Positions 16,668 to 25,277 of a stretch of 47,686 bases of DNA are shown in pieces (position 1 is the stretch's first letter; each line of letters begins with the position of its first letter). A program made the position numbers and the translations under genes. This DNA comes from a virus, in the IMG/VR virus record IMGVR_UViG_3300043788_000065, positions 1-47,686 of that record, one strand, 5' to 3'. Below the pieces are notes generated by a model. It was not told the origin of the DNA, ran no database searches, and worked only from the letters and a program-made list of their open reading frames with translations.

Positions 16668-18637
16668 CCGCCACCCCGCTCGCGCAGGCGCCGCAGCAGC
16701 TCCTCATCGAATCCGCGACGGCTCAGGTTCTTGCCCGGCTCCTTCGGACCGCGCGTGAACCCGCGAGTCGCGTTGGCCGTCTCCTCGTTCGAGGGGACGG
16801 GCGGCACTTCGGTGTGTCCACCAGTCGTCGCCGTGCTGCCCGGCGGCGGATGGATGTCAGCGTTGGCCGGCACCTGCACCACGCGCCCGGCCTCCGGCGG
16901 CCGCTGCCGCGCGACCCCGGTCTCGACGGCGCTCGTGTTCGGCGGCACGCGCAGCGGCAGCTCACCCTGCGCCGGCGGCGCGCGTCCGACCACACCCGGA
17001 GGCGGCTCCATCGCAAGCGGCGGAGGGGGCTTGGGCGGACCGGCGGCGTTGATCGGCTCCTGGCCGGCCGGTCCATAGTTGGCCTCCTGGAACGCCTCAG
17101 TCGTCGGGTCCATGCCGGGGAGATGACGCGCGACCGAGCGCACCGCGCCCTGCACCGCGCGGAAGGCGCCGGCGTGGGTGTTCACCGCCGGTACGCGGGC
17201 GGCCGGGTCTCCTGGACCGATGCTCATGGACTCGGGCGCAGCGTCGAAGGCTTCCGCCACGTCTCGAGCGCCGCCGGTGAGCGGGGCGCCGTTCTTGAGA
17301 AGCCGGTTGACGAGCGAGGGCACCACCTGGCCCTGCTGCGTCACGGCGTTCAGCTCGTGGAGCTTCGCGAGCTGCTGGCGCGCAGCGGTGAAGCGCTGCG
17401 GCAGATCGCTCACGGCGCCGCGCACATCGACCTGGCGCATCATCTCGTTCTCGATGGCGTTCGCGATCTCCCGATTCGTTGCACCGAGCACCTGGACATC
17501 GGGGTTGTCGTTCGCCATCTGCTTGTAAGCCTGCTGGCGAAGCGTGCGCACGTCCTGCACAGCGTCAGGACCGTTAAAACCCTGACCGTACTGGTCACGG
17601 TAAAACTGAACCTGTTGGTCAACCATGTCACGACCCGCCGGGCTCGCCGCGCGCTGACCAGCGGAATTAATCTCGCGGTCGAGCTGCGGGGTCGGCGTGC
17701 GTCCACGGCCAATCGACTGCCCCATCTCGTCATATACGCTCCCTGCCTGCTGACGCGCCACATCCACCTGGTCGGGGTCGACGGCGCGCGTGTTCTGCAG
17801 GCCCAGGTCCTGGGTCATCTTCTGCGTTGCGAGGGCGCGGTTGAACCGCTGGTTGGCGTCGATGGCGCCTTCGCCCGCAATCGACTGGCGAGTAGAGCCG
17901 GGGATTTCCGCCGCCTCACCCGGCGTTGGCCCGTTCACCGCGTTGCGCACATCGCCCCCGGTGAGACGGAACCCGGCTGCCCGTGTGTTCGCAATGGCCG
18001 GGTTGGACGCAATCGTATCGGCGGCCGCACCGCTGGCCGGCGCCGCAGCGTTGATCGCCGTGTCCGCAGCGCGGCCGGCGGCGCGCACAGCGCCAACTCC
18101 GCCACGCACGGCGCCGGCGGCGAGAAGCGGAGCGCTGGCAGCCGAGAGGGCCTGCGGCGCGCGCTCCTCGATGGTCTGCTTGGCGGCATCCGACAGCGGC
18201 GTCTGATCGAGGACGTTGTGGAAGCCCTGACCCATCCGTTCGCTCTCCTGGCCGAGGAGCTGCTGCTGTTCCTTGCCCGCTTCGGTGTGCGGCTCGTACT
18301 CGTACCAGTGCTGGCCGGAATCCGGCGCGCCGTGATTGAACACCGCATCCTGCGCCGCGCCGATGGAGTGCGTGACGCCACTCAGCGTGTTCTCGAGCAT
18401 GCCCACGCCGCTCGTCAACGGGTGGCGCATGAAGCTCTCGGTAGCGTTCGCCGCGTGCTCCTCACCCTCCTCGAGCGGATCGGTCGTCATGGTGTGGGGC
18501 ATCGCCGCGACGTTCTTGGCGGTGGTCTGCTTGTCCTGCTCGTCCGAAAGGAAGGCGCGCAGACGCTTGCCGGTCTCGTCGTCGAGCTGGTCCGGCATGT
18601 TCACGACCGTGCCGTCGGGCATCGCCACGTTCGGCAT
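16664..18637 (-). CDS. Large internal virion / ejection protein
   Basis: 657 residues. The N-terminus (MPNVAMPDGTVVNMPDQL) matches the opening seen in many podophage internal virion or DNA-transfer proteins. A glycine/alanine-rich hydrophobic stretch (about residues 145-190) could contact membrane, and the C-terminal quarter is Pro-rich and probably disordered. No lytic transglycosylase motif was found. It belongs to a run of four proteins expected to be ejected with the DNA. Confidence 0.65.
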   Translation of the reverse strand: MPNVAMPDGTVVNMPDQLDDETGKRLRAFLSDEQDKQTTAKNVAAMPHTMTTDPLEEGEEHAANATESFMRHPLTSGVGMLENTLSGVTHSIGAAQDAVFNHGAPDSGQHWYEYEPHTEAGKEQQQLLGQESERMGQGFHNVLDQTPLSDAAKQTIEERAPQALSAASAPLLAAGAVRGGVGAVRAAGRAADTAINAAAPASGAAADTIASNPAIANTRAAGFRLTGGDVRNAVNGPTPGEAAEIPGSTRQSIAGEGAIDANQRFNRALATQKMTQDLGLQNTRAVDPDQVDVARQQAGSVYDEMGQSIGRGRTPTPQLDREINSAGQRAASPAGRDMVDQQVQFYRDQYGQGFNGPDAVQDVRTLRQQAYKQMANDNPDVQVLGATNREIANAIENEMMRQVDVRGAVSDLPQRFTAARQQLAKLHELNAVTQQGQVVPSLVNRLLKNGAPLTGGARDVAEAFDAAPESMSIGPGDPAARVPAVNTHAGAFRAVQGAVRSVARHLPGMDPTTEAFQEANYGPAGQEPINAAGPPKPPPPLAMEPPPGVVGRAPPAQGELPLRVPPNTSAVETGVARQRPPEAGRVVQVPANADIHPPPGSTATTGGHTEVPPVPSNEETANATRGFTRGPKEPGKNLSRRGFDEELLRRLRERGGG

Positions 18638-18638
18638 G

Positions 18639-20051
18639 TTAGTGCCCCTTCGACTTCAGGTAGTCGTCGAGCGACATCGGCGCAGCTCCGCCCGCGGGCG
18701 CAGGCGGCGCATTGCCACCGGCCGGCGCCGGAGTCGCAGTGCCGTGTCCCTTCACGCGCGAGAGGTAGGCGCCGAACGCCTCACCCGGCTGCCCGTGCGT
18801 CTCGAAGTCCGACACATCGTTCGGCAGGTAGGGAACCAGCCCGCGCACTTCCGTGGTGAAGCGCCGGTACTCGGCGATGGACTTCGGCGTGGCATCCGGG
18901 TTCACCTGGATCGCGCGCAGCCCGTTTTCGAGGCCCTGCCGGACGAGACCCATGTTGTACAGACGCTGCTCCTGCGTCGTGCCGGGGTTGTTGATGATCG
19001 AGGACATATCATCAATCGTGCGCTGGTTCGGCTTCTGGCCGGCCTGCTCGACGGTCTGCAGGTAGCGAGCCAGGTTCGCCACCGACGCCGAGTAGTGCTG
19101 CTGCACGTTGCTCGAGAGCGCGAGACCCAGGTTGTTCTTGGCGGTCGCCAGGAGGCCGGGGTGTGCGCCGTTGCCGAACTGCGTGAAGCCGCGATCCGGC
19201 TCGCCGTCCTTCGTCGCGAGCGCGCGGATGTTCTGGACTTCCGAGTCGATGCCCTCGCCAGCGTTGATGACAGACTGCACGTAGCGACGCGCCACGGCGC
19301 CGGTGCCGGCAGCCGGGTTCGGCTCCTGGATCGGCGAGTTGTTGCCGTCGTACATGATGTCGCCGTTCTCGTCGGTCTTCCAGCGGTAGCCGGTGGCGAG
19401 CTTCGGACCGCCGGGCGCACCCTTCGCGCGCTCTCCCGCGGCCGCGGCCTGCGCCCCGCGCTCGCTGACGAGCGACTGATTCATGGCGTGCTGCTCGGGG
19501 CTGATGTACTCGAAGCTGCTCTCGTCCGCCGGGTTGTAGGTCAGCGGGTCAGTGTGCGAGCCAGCCAGGCCGACGTTCTTCGGCACCGCTTCCGCCGGGT
19601 TCTCGCTGAACGCAGCTCCCAGGCGCTCGCGCGGGTCGGCGTTCGGATCGCCGAGCTTCTGGCGGTTCGTGTAGTGCTGAATGCCCTGCAGGAACTGGGT
19701 GACTTCCTCCGGCTTGTGCCCGGCAAGCGTCATCGTCGCGGCGAAGTTGCCGACCTCGTCGTTGATGCCGAGCGCCTGCTGCAGTTGCGGCGAGCGCATC
19801 GCCGCGGCTGCCGACTCGGCGTTCTGGTTCTCCGTTACGCGCTGGCGCGCCTGGGCAAGCGCACTGACCGTCTGCGCTCCCATCAACTCGCCGCGCGTCT
19901 CCGCCATCTCGCCCTGCATCTCCGAAGCGCCGGGGACGAGCGCCGCTCCCAGGGAGCGGTAGCCGTTCTGGCCGGCGCCGGCTTCAGCAGCGTGCTCCTC
20001 CGCGGCGGTGCCATAGAGGTTCTGGCGTTCGAGCATCGAAACCGGGTCCAT
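18639..20051 (-). CDS. Internal virion protein
   Basis: 470 residues, largely helical, rich in Ala, Gln and Glu, without catalytic motifs; the C-terminal tail has a Pro/Ala/Gly linker and a short helical end (PMSLDDYLKSKG). This composition and the position between a gp14-like protein and the larger ejection protein are typical of podophage internal core proteins. It abuts both neighbours almost without spacing. Confidence 0.65.
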   Translation of the reverse strand: MDPVSMLERQNLYGTAAEEHAAEAGAGQNGYRSLGAALVPGASEMQGEMAETRGELMGAQTVSALAQARQRVTENQNAESAAAAMRSPQLQQALGINDEVGNFAATMTLAGHKPEEVTQFLQGIQHYTNRQKLGDPNADPRERLGAAFSENPAEAVPKNVGLAGSHTDPLTYNPADESSFEYISPEQHAMNQSLVSERGAQAAAAGERAKGAPGGPKLATGYRWKTDENGDIMYDGNNSPIQEPNPAAGTGAVARRYVQSVINAGEGIDSEVQNIRALATKDGEPDRGFTQFGNGAHPGLLATAKNNLGLALSSNVQQHYSASVANLARYLQTVEQAGQKPNQRTIDDMSSIINNPGTTQEQRLYNMGLVRQGLENGLRAIQVNPDATPKSIAEYRRFTTEVRGLVPYLPNDVSDFETHGQPGEAFGAYLSRVKGHGTATPAPAGGNAPPAPAGGAAPMSLDDYLKSKGH

Positions 20052-20926
20052 TAGCCGCCTCCAAACGCATTACCCGTGAGGGTGTAGCGATTCGAGTTCG
20101 TCGGGTTGATCGCAGAGAAAATGCCGTTCGCGTTGGACGCGCCGGCATTCGGATCTCCAATGATAGAGCCTGCACCGTTGAATCCAAAGCCGCTCTGCGA
20201 CGCCGAGGTCGCAGTGCCAAGATCGTTCGGCGTGATGCCAGTGCCGCCAGCCTTCCAGCCAGAGGCGATGCCGTAGGCAGTGCCGGCGCCCTGCAGCAAC
20301 ATCCCGAGCGAGGTCAGCCACGGGTTGGCCTGCGTCGCGCGCACCTTGAGCTGCGTGACGTAGTTCTGCTCCTGCGACTGGCGCGAGAGGTCCCCCAGCG
20401 TAGTCGCGGTCTGCGCTTCCTGCTGACCCTCGTTGATGCGCTCGAGCTGCGTGCCCTCGGTCGTCGCTGCGCTCTGGGCGATGGCGTTGACGTAGTCGGC
20501 CGCGCTCGAACCGGCGGCTGCCTTCTCGGCGCCGTATGCCTTGCTGGCTCCCGGCACGTTCGGGTTGGCCGACGTGCTGATACCGTTCGCCTGCTGCAGC
20601 GCCTGGGTATAGGCACCAAGCTGCTGCGCCGACTTCTGCTGCACAGCCGCGGTCGAATCCTGGAAGTTCTTCGTGGTGTCGCTGACCGCCGCTTCGCCCT
20701 GCTTCTGAAGCTGCGTCTGCGCGGTGATGCCCTGCGCGGTGATCTCGTCCTGCTTGCGGAGCTGCTGCGCCTGCGCGTAGGAACCGACGGCGGTGCCGGC
20801 CATGCTGAGACCGGCCGCGATGAGCGCAGGCGTGAGCGAGCCGCCGGAAGCGACATCCGCTGCCGCGCCCACAATCGGGAGTACGTAACCCCCGACTCCG
20901 CCGCTGCCACTGTTACCCATGCACAT
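20051..20926 (-). CDS. Internal virion protein, gp14-type
   Basis: 291 residues starting MCMGNS (a second ATG lies two codons later). A hydrophobic small-residue segment near 14-50 (YVLPIVGAAADVASG...LIAAGLSMAGTAVG) is followed by a long Gln/Ala-rich helix. T7 gp14 and relatives also begin with Met-Cys and have this N-terminal amphipathic layout, forming the outer-membrane channel during DNA entry. Assignment is by pattern only. Confidence 0.6.
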   Translation of the reverse strand: MCMGNSGSGGVGGYVLPIVGAAADVASGGSLTPALIAAGLSMAGTAVGSYAQAQQLRKQDEITAQGITAQTQLQKQGEAAVSDTTKNFQDSTAAVQQKSAQQLGAYTQALQQANGISTSANPNVPGASKAYGAEKAAAGSSAADYVNAIAQSAATTEGTQLERINEGQQEAQTATTLGDLSRQSQEQNYVTQLKVRATQANPWLTSLGMLLQGAGTAYGIASGWKAGGTGITPNDLGTATSASQSGFGFNGAGSIIGDPNAGASNANGIFSAINPTNSNRYTLTGNAFGGG

Positions 20927-20930
20927 AGCG

Positions 20931-21551
20931 TTATCCGTTGAAGTAGCCGGAGCTGGTTGAAGCCGAGTTGGTGAACGGGCTGGTGTACGCCTGCGCCGCG
21001 CGCAATCCCATGCGGGTCGCCGCTGCGGTGTTCATGTTGTTCACCGTGTTCGTGATACCTCCGAACATCTGCCCGAGTGTGTTGGGGCCGAGCGCCGTCT
21101 GCGCGCCCTGCAGGTTCGCCTGCAGCGCCGTCGCCGTCTGCTCAGCCGCGTTGCCGATGTTGGCGCCGCTCTCGGCGAGCGAGATCATCTGCTGCTTCGA
21201 GGCGAGGTCCGAGGACTGCAGACTCGCGAGCTTGGCCTGCGCCTGCTGCTCGGCCGTGACCTGTGCCTGGCCCATCTCGCGCTGCAATTCCGCACCCTGG
21301 TCGGCCGCCACGCTCGAGCCGGTCATGCCGCCGCGGGCGAGCGCGAACTTGAGGCCGCGCGAAGATTGTGCCTGCTGGTAATTGAGCTGAGTCTGGTAGC
21401 TCTTGTTCAGAGCGTTGAGGTAGTCGTTGTACTGCGACTGTCGGTTCGCGAAGGCGCTATTGATCGACGAGATGCTCGCAGCAGTCGTAGCGTTCTGCTG
21501 TTCCTGCTGCTGCGTTGCCGCCTGACTCGCGTTACCTGTACCGAAGCACAT
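20931..21551 (-). CDS. Internal virion protein, gp14-type (second copy)
   Basis: 206 residues starting MCFGTG, again a Met-Cys opening, with a Gln-rich helical body (NRQSQYNDYLNALNKSYQ) and a Ser/Asn-rich tail. Together with the next gene it suggests a duplicated or split gp14-like function. Its TAG-side is only four bases from the following start. Confidence 0.6.
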   Translation of the reverse strand: MCFGTGNASQAATQQQEQQNATTAASISSINSAFANRQSQYNDYLNALNKSYQTQLNYQQAQSSRGLKFALARGGMTGSSVAADQGAELQREMGQAQVTAEQQAQAKLASLQSSDLASKQQMISLAESGANIGNAAEQTATALQANLQGAQTALGPNTLGQMFGGITNTVNNMNTAAATRMGLRAAQAYTSPFTNSASTSSGYFNG

Positions 21552-22036
21552 CAGCCCGCTCCTTTGAAAGCGGCGTAGACCACCCCGTTAGAGCGGTCCG
21601 CACCAAACTGCCCCAGAACGGTTTCCCGGTTGAGGCCGATTTTCTTGTACCAACGGTCGACGTGCGGGCGTCCCTCCAAGGATACTGTCTCCACCCGGTG
21701 GGCGCCACTTTTCAGGGCGCGCTCGATCACCCCGCGGCACTGCGCCGTCACCTGGCCGGGATGTGTCTCCCAGGCGTCCCTGTGAACGTAGCACCACGTC
21801 ACAAAAACGCCGTGCCGCTGCGGGATAAGGCCGCCGACGACGAGCGCCTTGTCGGGGGCGTCGTCATCGACCAGCGTCCACTTCTCGCCCGGCCGGGACA
21901 TGATCTCGAGCAGCACGCGGTCGACGTGGAAGGGGAAGCCGGTGAGGCGCTTGCAGTGCTCCATCTCCTCGGTGCTCTGGTTGCAAAGCACGAGCATCAG
22001 GTCGCCAAGGTGCATTGGGCGGATGGATGTCGTCAT
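21551..22036 (-). CDS. GNAT-like protein (T7 gp13-like, DUF2833 type)
   Basis: 161 residues from the ATG that overlaps the nozzle gene stop (ATGA); a longer upstream frame is only a shadow of that gene. The layout fits a GNAT fold: SIRPMHLGDL at the start, VVGGLIP and VTWCYVHRDAW in the middle, then VDRWYKKIGL...G-F-G. T7-group phages carry an acetyltransferase-like protein (gp13) at the same place between tail nozzle and ejection proteins, needed for virion assembly. Whether acetyl-CoA is bound cannot be told. Confidence 0.7.
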   Translation of the reverse strand: MTTSIRPMHLGDLMLVLCNQSTEEMEHCKRLTGFPFHVDRVLLEIMSRPGEKWTLVDDDAPDKALVVGGLIPQRHGVFVTWCYVHRDAWETHPGQVTAQCRGVIERALKSGAHRVETVSLEGRPHVDRWYKKIGLNRETVLGQFGADRSNGVVYAAFKGAG

Positions 22037-23991
22037 GGCTTGAGCAACGGACTGATGTAAAGGTTGGCGGCGCCCCAGCCCCAGTTCTGGCCCGTGCCGA
22101 AGTCGAGCCGGAGCTGGAAGCTCGGCGCGATCATCGGGTGCGGGACCATCGTGCCGGGGATGGTGTCGCCGGTGATTGCGAACGGTGTCGTCGAGAGCGC
22201 CGGGTTCGACTGGTTGTAGCCGAACGAGACGTTGCAGACGAGGTCGTTGTTGTAAACAACCTGGCCCTCGTCGTCGATCTGACCGATGGTGAGGTCGAAC
22301 CCTTCCATGATCTTGTCGATGCCAAGCTGGCCGCCCTCGACGTAGTTCCACGCGACGTAGCCGTGATAGCCGGTGTTGGTGCCGCCGACTGAGCTGGAAA
22401 TCTGCGTATCGTCCGTGAAGATAGTGCTCGTGGTGTCCAGCTCCCACACCAGGTCGCCAGCGCGCAGGTACAGCGTGCCGTTGCCGACCGTCCAGTCGGT
22501 GATCGCATCCGGGAAGGTGTAGCGCGACCAGCTCATGGCACTCGTGCCGTTGATGGTCAGCACGATGACCTGCGTGCCGAGGATCAGCCAGTACTGGCCG
22601 GTCGCCGGATTGTAGAGGCCGCGCGGCTCGTAGCCCTGGTTCGTGATGTAGGTGCGCACGAACGCCTGCACCAGCGGGTCGACCTGCTTGCCGAAGCTGC
22701 CGGCCTGCAAGTTGCCGCTCGCGCCGGCGGTGCCGATGTTACGGATACCGACCGGCGAGAGGAACACGAAGTCGTTGTTCACCGGCTGGCCGGCCTTGTT
22801 GTAGGCGCTGCCGACCGGCTCCGCATCGAGGATCGCGATGTTGTTCGGGTCAGGGTCGATCTGCCACATCTGGTAGCCGAGCGTGTTGAACGCCAGCAGG
22901 TTCGAGCGGTAGAGCCCGAGCGCCAGGCACGGCTCGTTGCCGTAGGTATTGAGGCCGAACGGGATGAAGCCGGCGTCCTGAGAGCTTGACCAGTCGAGCG
23001 GGTTGGTAGTCGCGCAGAAGCGGATGATGTCTCCGTCCGCCGCGTAAACCTTGGCCTCACCGATGGCAACGACCGTCGACTGCGGGCAGTTGGTGTCGGT
23101 CACGCGGCCGTCGCTCGCGGTCCACACCACCGTACCGTCGACCACCGAGCCGCCGACTGTCGTCGGGAAGTTCGGCTGCGTGGCACCGGACTTCAAGATC
23201 GAGGTCGCTGTCCAGATGATGAGCGACGCATCTTCCGCGGTCCAGGTGACACCACCGTCCTGCACCGTCTGCCCAGCGTTGACCGGCCATACCGGCTCGG
23301 TTGCGCCGGAGATGCCGGGAGCGTTCTGCGTCGCGACGAACGTGAGACCCGGCGGATAACCCTGCTCGGTGTAGTCCCAGGTGTAGTCGTCGAAGTAGAG
23401 CGCGCTGCCGCCGTTGGAGTCGACCCAACCGGCGAAAGCAGCCGATGCGTAAGCAGCGTTCGCGGGCGCGGTCGCGGTTCCAGACGTGACCTGCCAGATC
23501 CCAGCCGCGCGAGTGCCGACCATGCCGGCCGGCGCGCTCTGCGCCGCGCCGAGAGTTGCCGCCGGCTGAGTCGCGATGTCGTACTTGATGAGCGTGTGGC
23601 TCGAGTCATACCAGTAGATCCGCGCGCCGCCGGTGACATAGGCCGTGTTGGCGTTCGTCCAGTTGCGGTACACGTAGCCCTGGAAGTTGATCACCTGGCC
23701 CGGCTGCACCGGCGCCATGTAGTTGTTGATCAGCGTGACGAATGCGCTGTTGCGGTCGCCGGAACCGGCGCTCGCGGTGAACAGCGCGCTATACGCGCCG
23801 TCGAACGCCTCCGCCGCGGACTGCGTGACCGTGCCCGAGCCGCTGCTGACGGCGGCCGTCCAGTCGGTGGTGCCGCTCTCGAAGCTGTTGTTGGAGGGCT
23901 GTACCTGCGTGACGATACCAGTCGTCGTCCGCGGCGTGACGATTGCGCCCGGCTGGTAAAGTGTCCCTGGTGCCCACTGGTTGGCGCTCAT
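22033..23991 (-). CDS. Tail nozzle/stabilisation protein, C-terminal partner
   Basis: 652 residues. The latter half looks like the beta-propeller of P22 gp10/T7 gp12-type nozzle proteins (VVAIGEAKVYAADGD, TTNPLDWSSSQDAGF, LLAFNTLGYQMW, NNDFVFLSPVGIRNIG). The first 170 residues contain a jelly-roll-like carbohydrate-binding segment, followed by two copies of a Trp-rich motif (SGATEPVWP..., SGATQPNFP...VW-T). Its start overlaps the upstream gene at ATGA. The neighbouring gene seems to encode the N-terminal part of the same architecture. Confidence 0.7.
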   Translation of the reverse strand: MSANQWAPGTLYQPGAIVTPRTTTGIVTQVQPSNNSFESGTTDWTAAVSSGSGTVTQSAAEAFDGAYSALFTASAGSGDRNSAFVTLINNYMAPVQPGQVINFQGYVYRNWTNANTAYVTGGARIYWYDSSHTLIKYDIATQPAATLGAAQSAPAGMVGTRAAGIWQVTSGTATAPANAAYASAAFAGWVDSNGGSALYFDDYTWDYTEQGYPPGLTFVATQNAPGISGATEPVWPVNAGQTVQDGGVTWTAEDASLIIWTATSILKSGATQPNFPTTVGGSVVDGTVVWTASDGRVTDTNCPQSTVVAIGEAKVYAADGDIIRFCATTNPLDWSSSQDAGFIPFGLNTYGNEPCLALGLYRSNLLAFNTLGYQMWQIDPDPNNIAILDAEPVGSAYNKAGQPVNNDFVFLSPVGIRNIGTAGASGNLQAGSFGKQVDPLVQAFVRTYITNQGYEPRGLYNPATGQYWLILGTQVIVLTINGTSAMSWSRYTFPDAITDWTVGNGTLYLRAGDLVWELDTTSTIFTDDTQISSSVGGTNTGYHGYVAWNYVEGGQLGIDKIMEGFDLTIGQIDDEGQVVYNNDLVCNVSFGYNQSNPALSTTPFAITGDTIPGTMVPHPMIAPSFQLRLDFGTGQNWGWGAANLYISPLLKP

Positions 23992-25274
23992 CCGCTGAAC
24001 CCTCCTGCGATGGTGCCGGTGTACTTGATCGGCTTCACCACCAGCGTTGCTGTCGGGCTCGTCTGCGGCGCGCTCTGCACGAGCGTGACACTCTGATCAG
24101 TCGTCAGCGTCGATTCCTCCTGCACTACTCCGCCGTCCGTCGTCGGCCAGGTCGGCTCGGTCTGTCCAGACACCGGATTGCCTCCGACCACCGTCGTCGC
24201 CGTGAAGTAGAAGCCGTTCGGTACCGTCGGCTCGACCTTGTCGTTGAGCTGGTGCGTCGCGCCGGCGGTCCACACCGGGTTCGGAGACGTGAGCCGCGAG
24301 GCGACGTAGAACAGCCCGTTCGGCGTGTCAGGCAGCACCACGTCTCCGATCATGTAGTCCGTGCTGGCTTCCCAGGGGTCGGTAGGTGAAGCGCTCTGCA
24401 CCCAGTAGTGGAAGACGTTACCGACGGTGTTGGCGGTGCTCGTCGTGTCGAACTCTGCCACTACGTACAGGTAGCCGAGGAACGGCGTCGCGTAGTGGAT
24501 CTCCTTGATCGGGACCGGCGATACCGTCGGGTAGGTAAGCGTGATCGTGAGCGACCCGGCCTGCCAGTTCGGCAGAAATGCTGTGCCCGCACCGAGCTTG
24601 AACACGTAGTACGTGGCTTCGGTCATGTCGAGCACGGCGTTCGCCAGGTTGCCGGTGTCGAGCGCAGTGGTGACGGTTCCCTCGCCAACGCTGGGGTAAG
24701 ACGCGAGCCATCCCTGCGTGATCGGGAAGATCGACGGCATCACCAGGTAGACGGTGTTGGGGTCGTCGGTCGACGTGGCTGACGTTACCAGGAAGCCGTC
24801 GATGGTCTGACCGTCGATTGAAGCCGGCGCGATGGCGCCGTGCGCCGAGCCGTCGAGGAGCCCGGTGACGCAGGAACCGAGCGTCAGCGATCCGGCCTGC
24901 GAGTTGCTGCCGAGTGTCTTGCCGGTCAGCGACGCGCTCTGCGCGGTGAACTGCCCGGTAGCCTGCGAGTTCTGCTGCGCGCTCGGGTGCGTGAGGATGT
25001 GGAGCTGGAAGCCTGACGGTACCGTCACTTCTTCGTGGCAGAAGACGTGGAACTCGCCGCCGTAGTAAACCAGCCCCTTCGTGATCCCAGGCGTCGCAGC
25101 CGCGGCGAGGTTGGCGATGCGCAGTGTGCCGGGACGAACCTTGAGCGTGTTGGCGTAGCTGACGTACCCGTTGACCAGGTCGTACAGGCTGTTGCGGTCG
25201 GCGGCGCCCTTGACGCGAAGCCGGTTGATCCCGCCGTTGACTACTGTGAGGGCCAGTGCCGGCTTGCCTGCCAC
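23988..25274 (-). CDS. Tail nozzle/stabilisation protein, N-terminal partner
   Basis: 428 residues, GTG start. The N-terminus (VNGGINRLRVKGAADRNSLYDLVNGYV...LKVRPGT) matches the start of nozzle/DNA-stabilisation proteins, which go on into a beta-propeller. It ends with a Trp-rich repeat (SGQTEPTWPTTDGG) related to those in the next gene. This suggests a nozzle protein divided over two overlapping genes. Confidence 0.65.
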   Translation of the reverse strand: MAGKPALALTVVNGGINRLRVKGAADRNSLYDLVNGYVSYANTLKVRPGTLRIANLAAAATPGITKGLVYYGGEFHVFCHEEVTVPSGFQLHILTHPSAQQNSQATGQFTAQSASLTGKTLGSNSQAGSLTLGSCVTGLLDGSAHGAIAPASIDGQTIDGFLVTSATSTDDPNTVYLVMPSIFPITQGWLASYPSVGEGTVTTALDTGNLANAVLDMTEATYYVFKLGAGTAFLPNWQAGSLTITLTYPTVSPVPIKEIHYATPFLGYLYVVAEFDTTSTANTVGNVFHYWVQSASPTDPWEASTDYMIGDVVLPDTPNGLFYVASRLTSPNPVWTAGATHQLNDKVEPTVPNGFYFTATTVVGGNPVSGQTEPTWPTTDGGVVQEESTLTTDQSVTLVQSAPQTSPTATLVVKPIKYTGTIAGGFSG

Positions 25275-25277
25275 AGG

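Noticed and set aside
16649-18859. Long + strand frame opposite the ejection proteins
   Set aside because: Arg-rich shadow sequence with no recognisable domain; the - strand frame shows the expected internal virion protein features and operon spacing.
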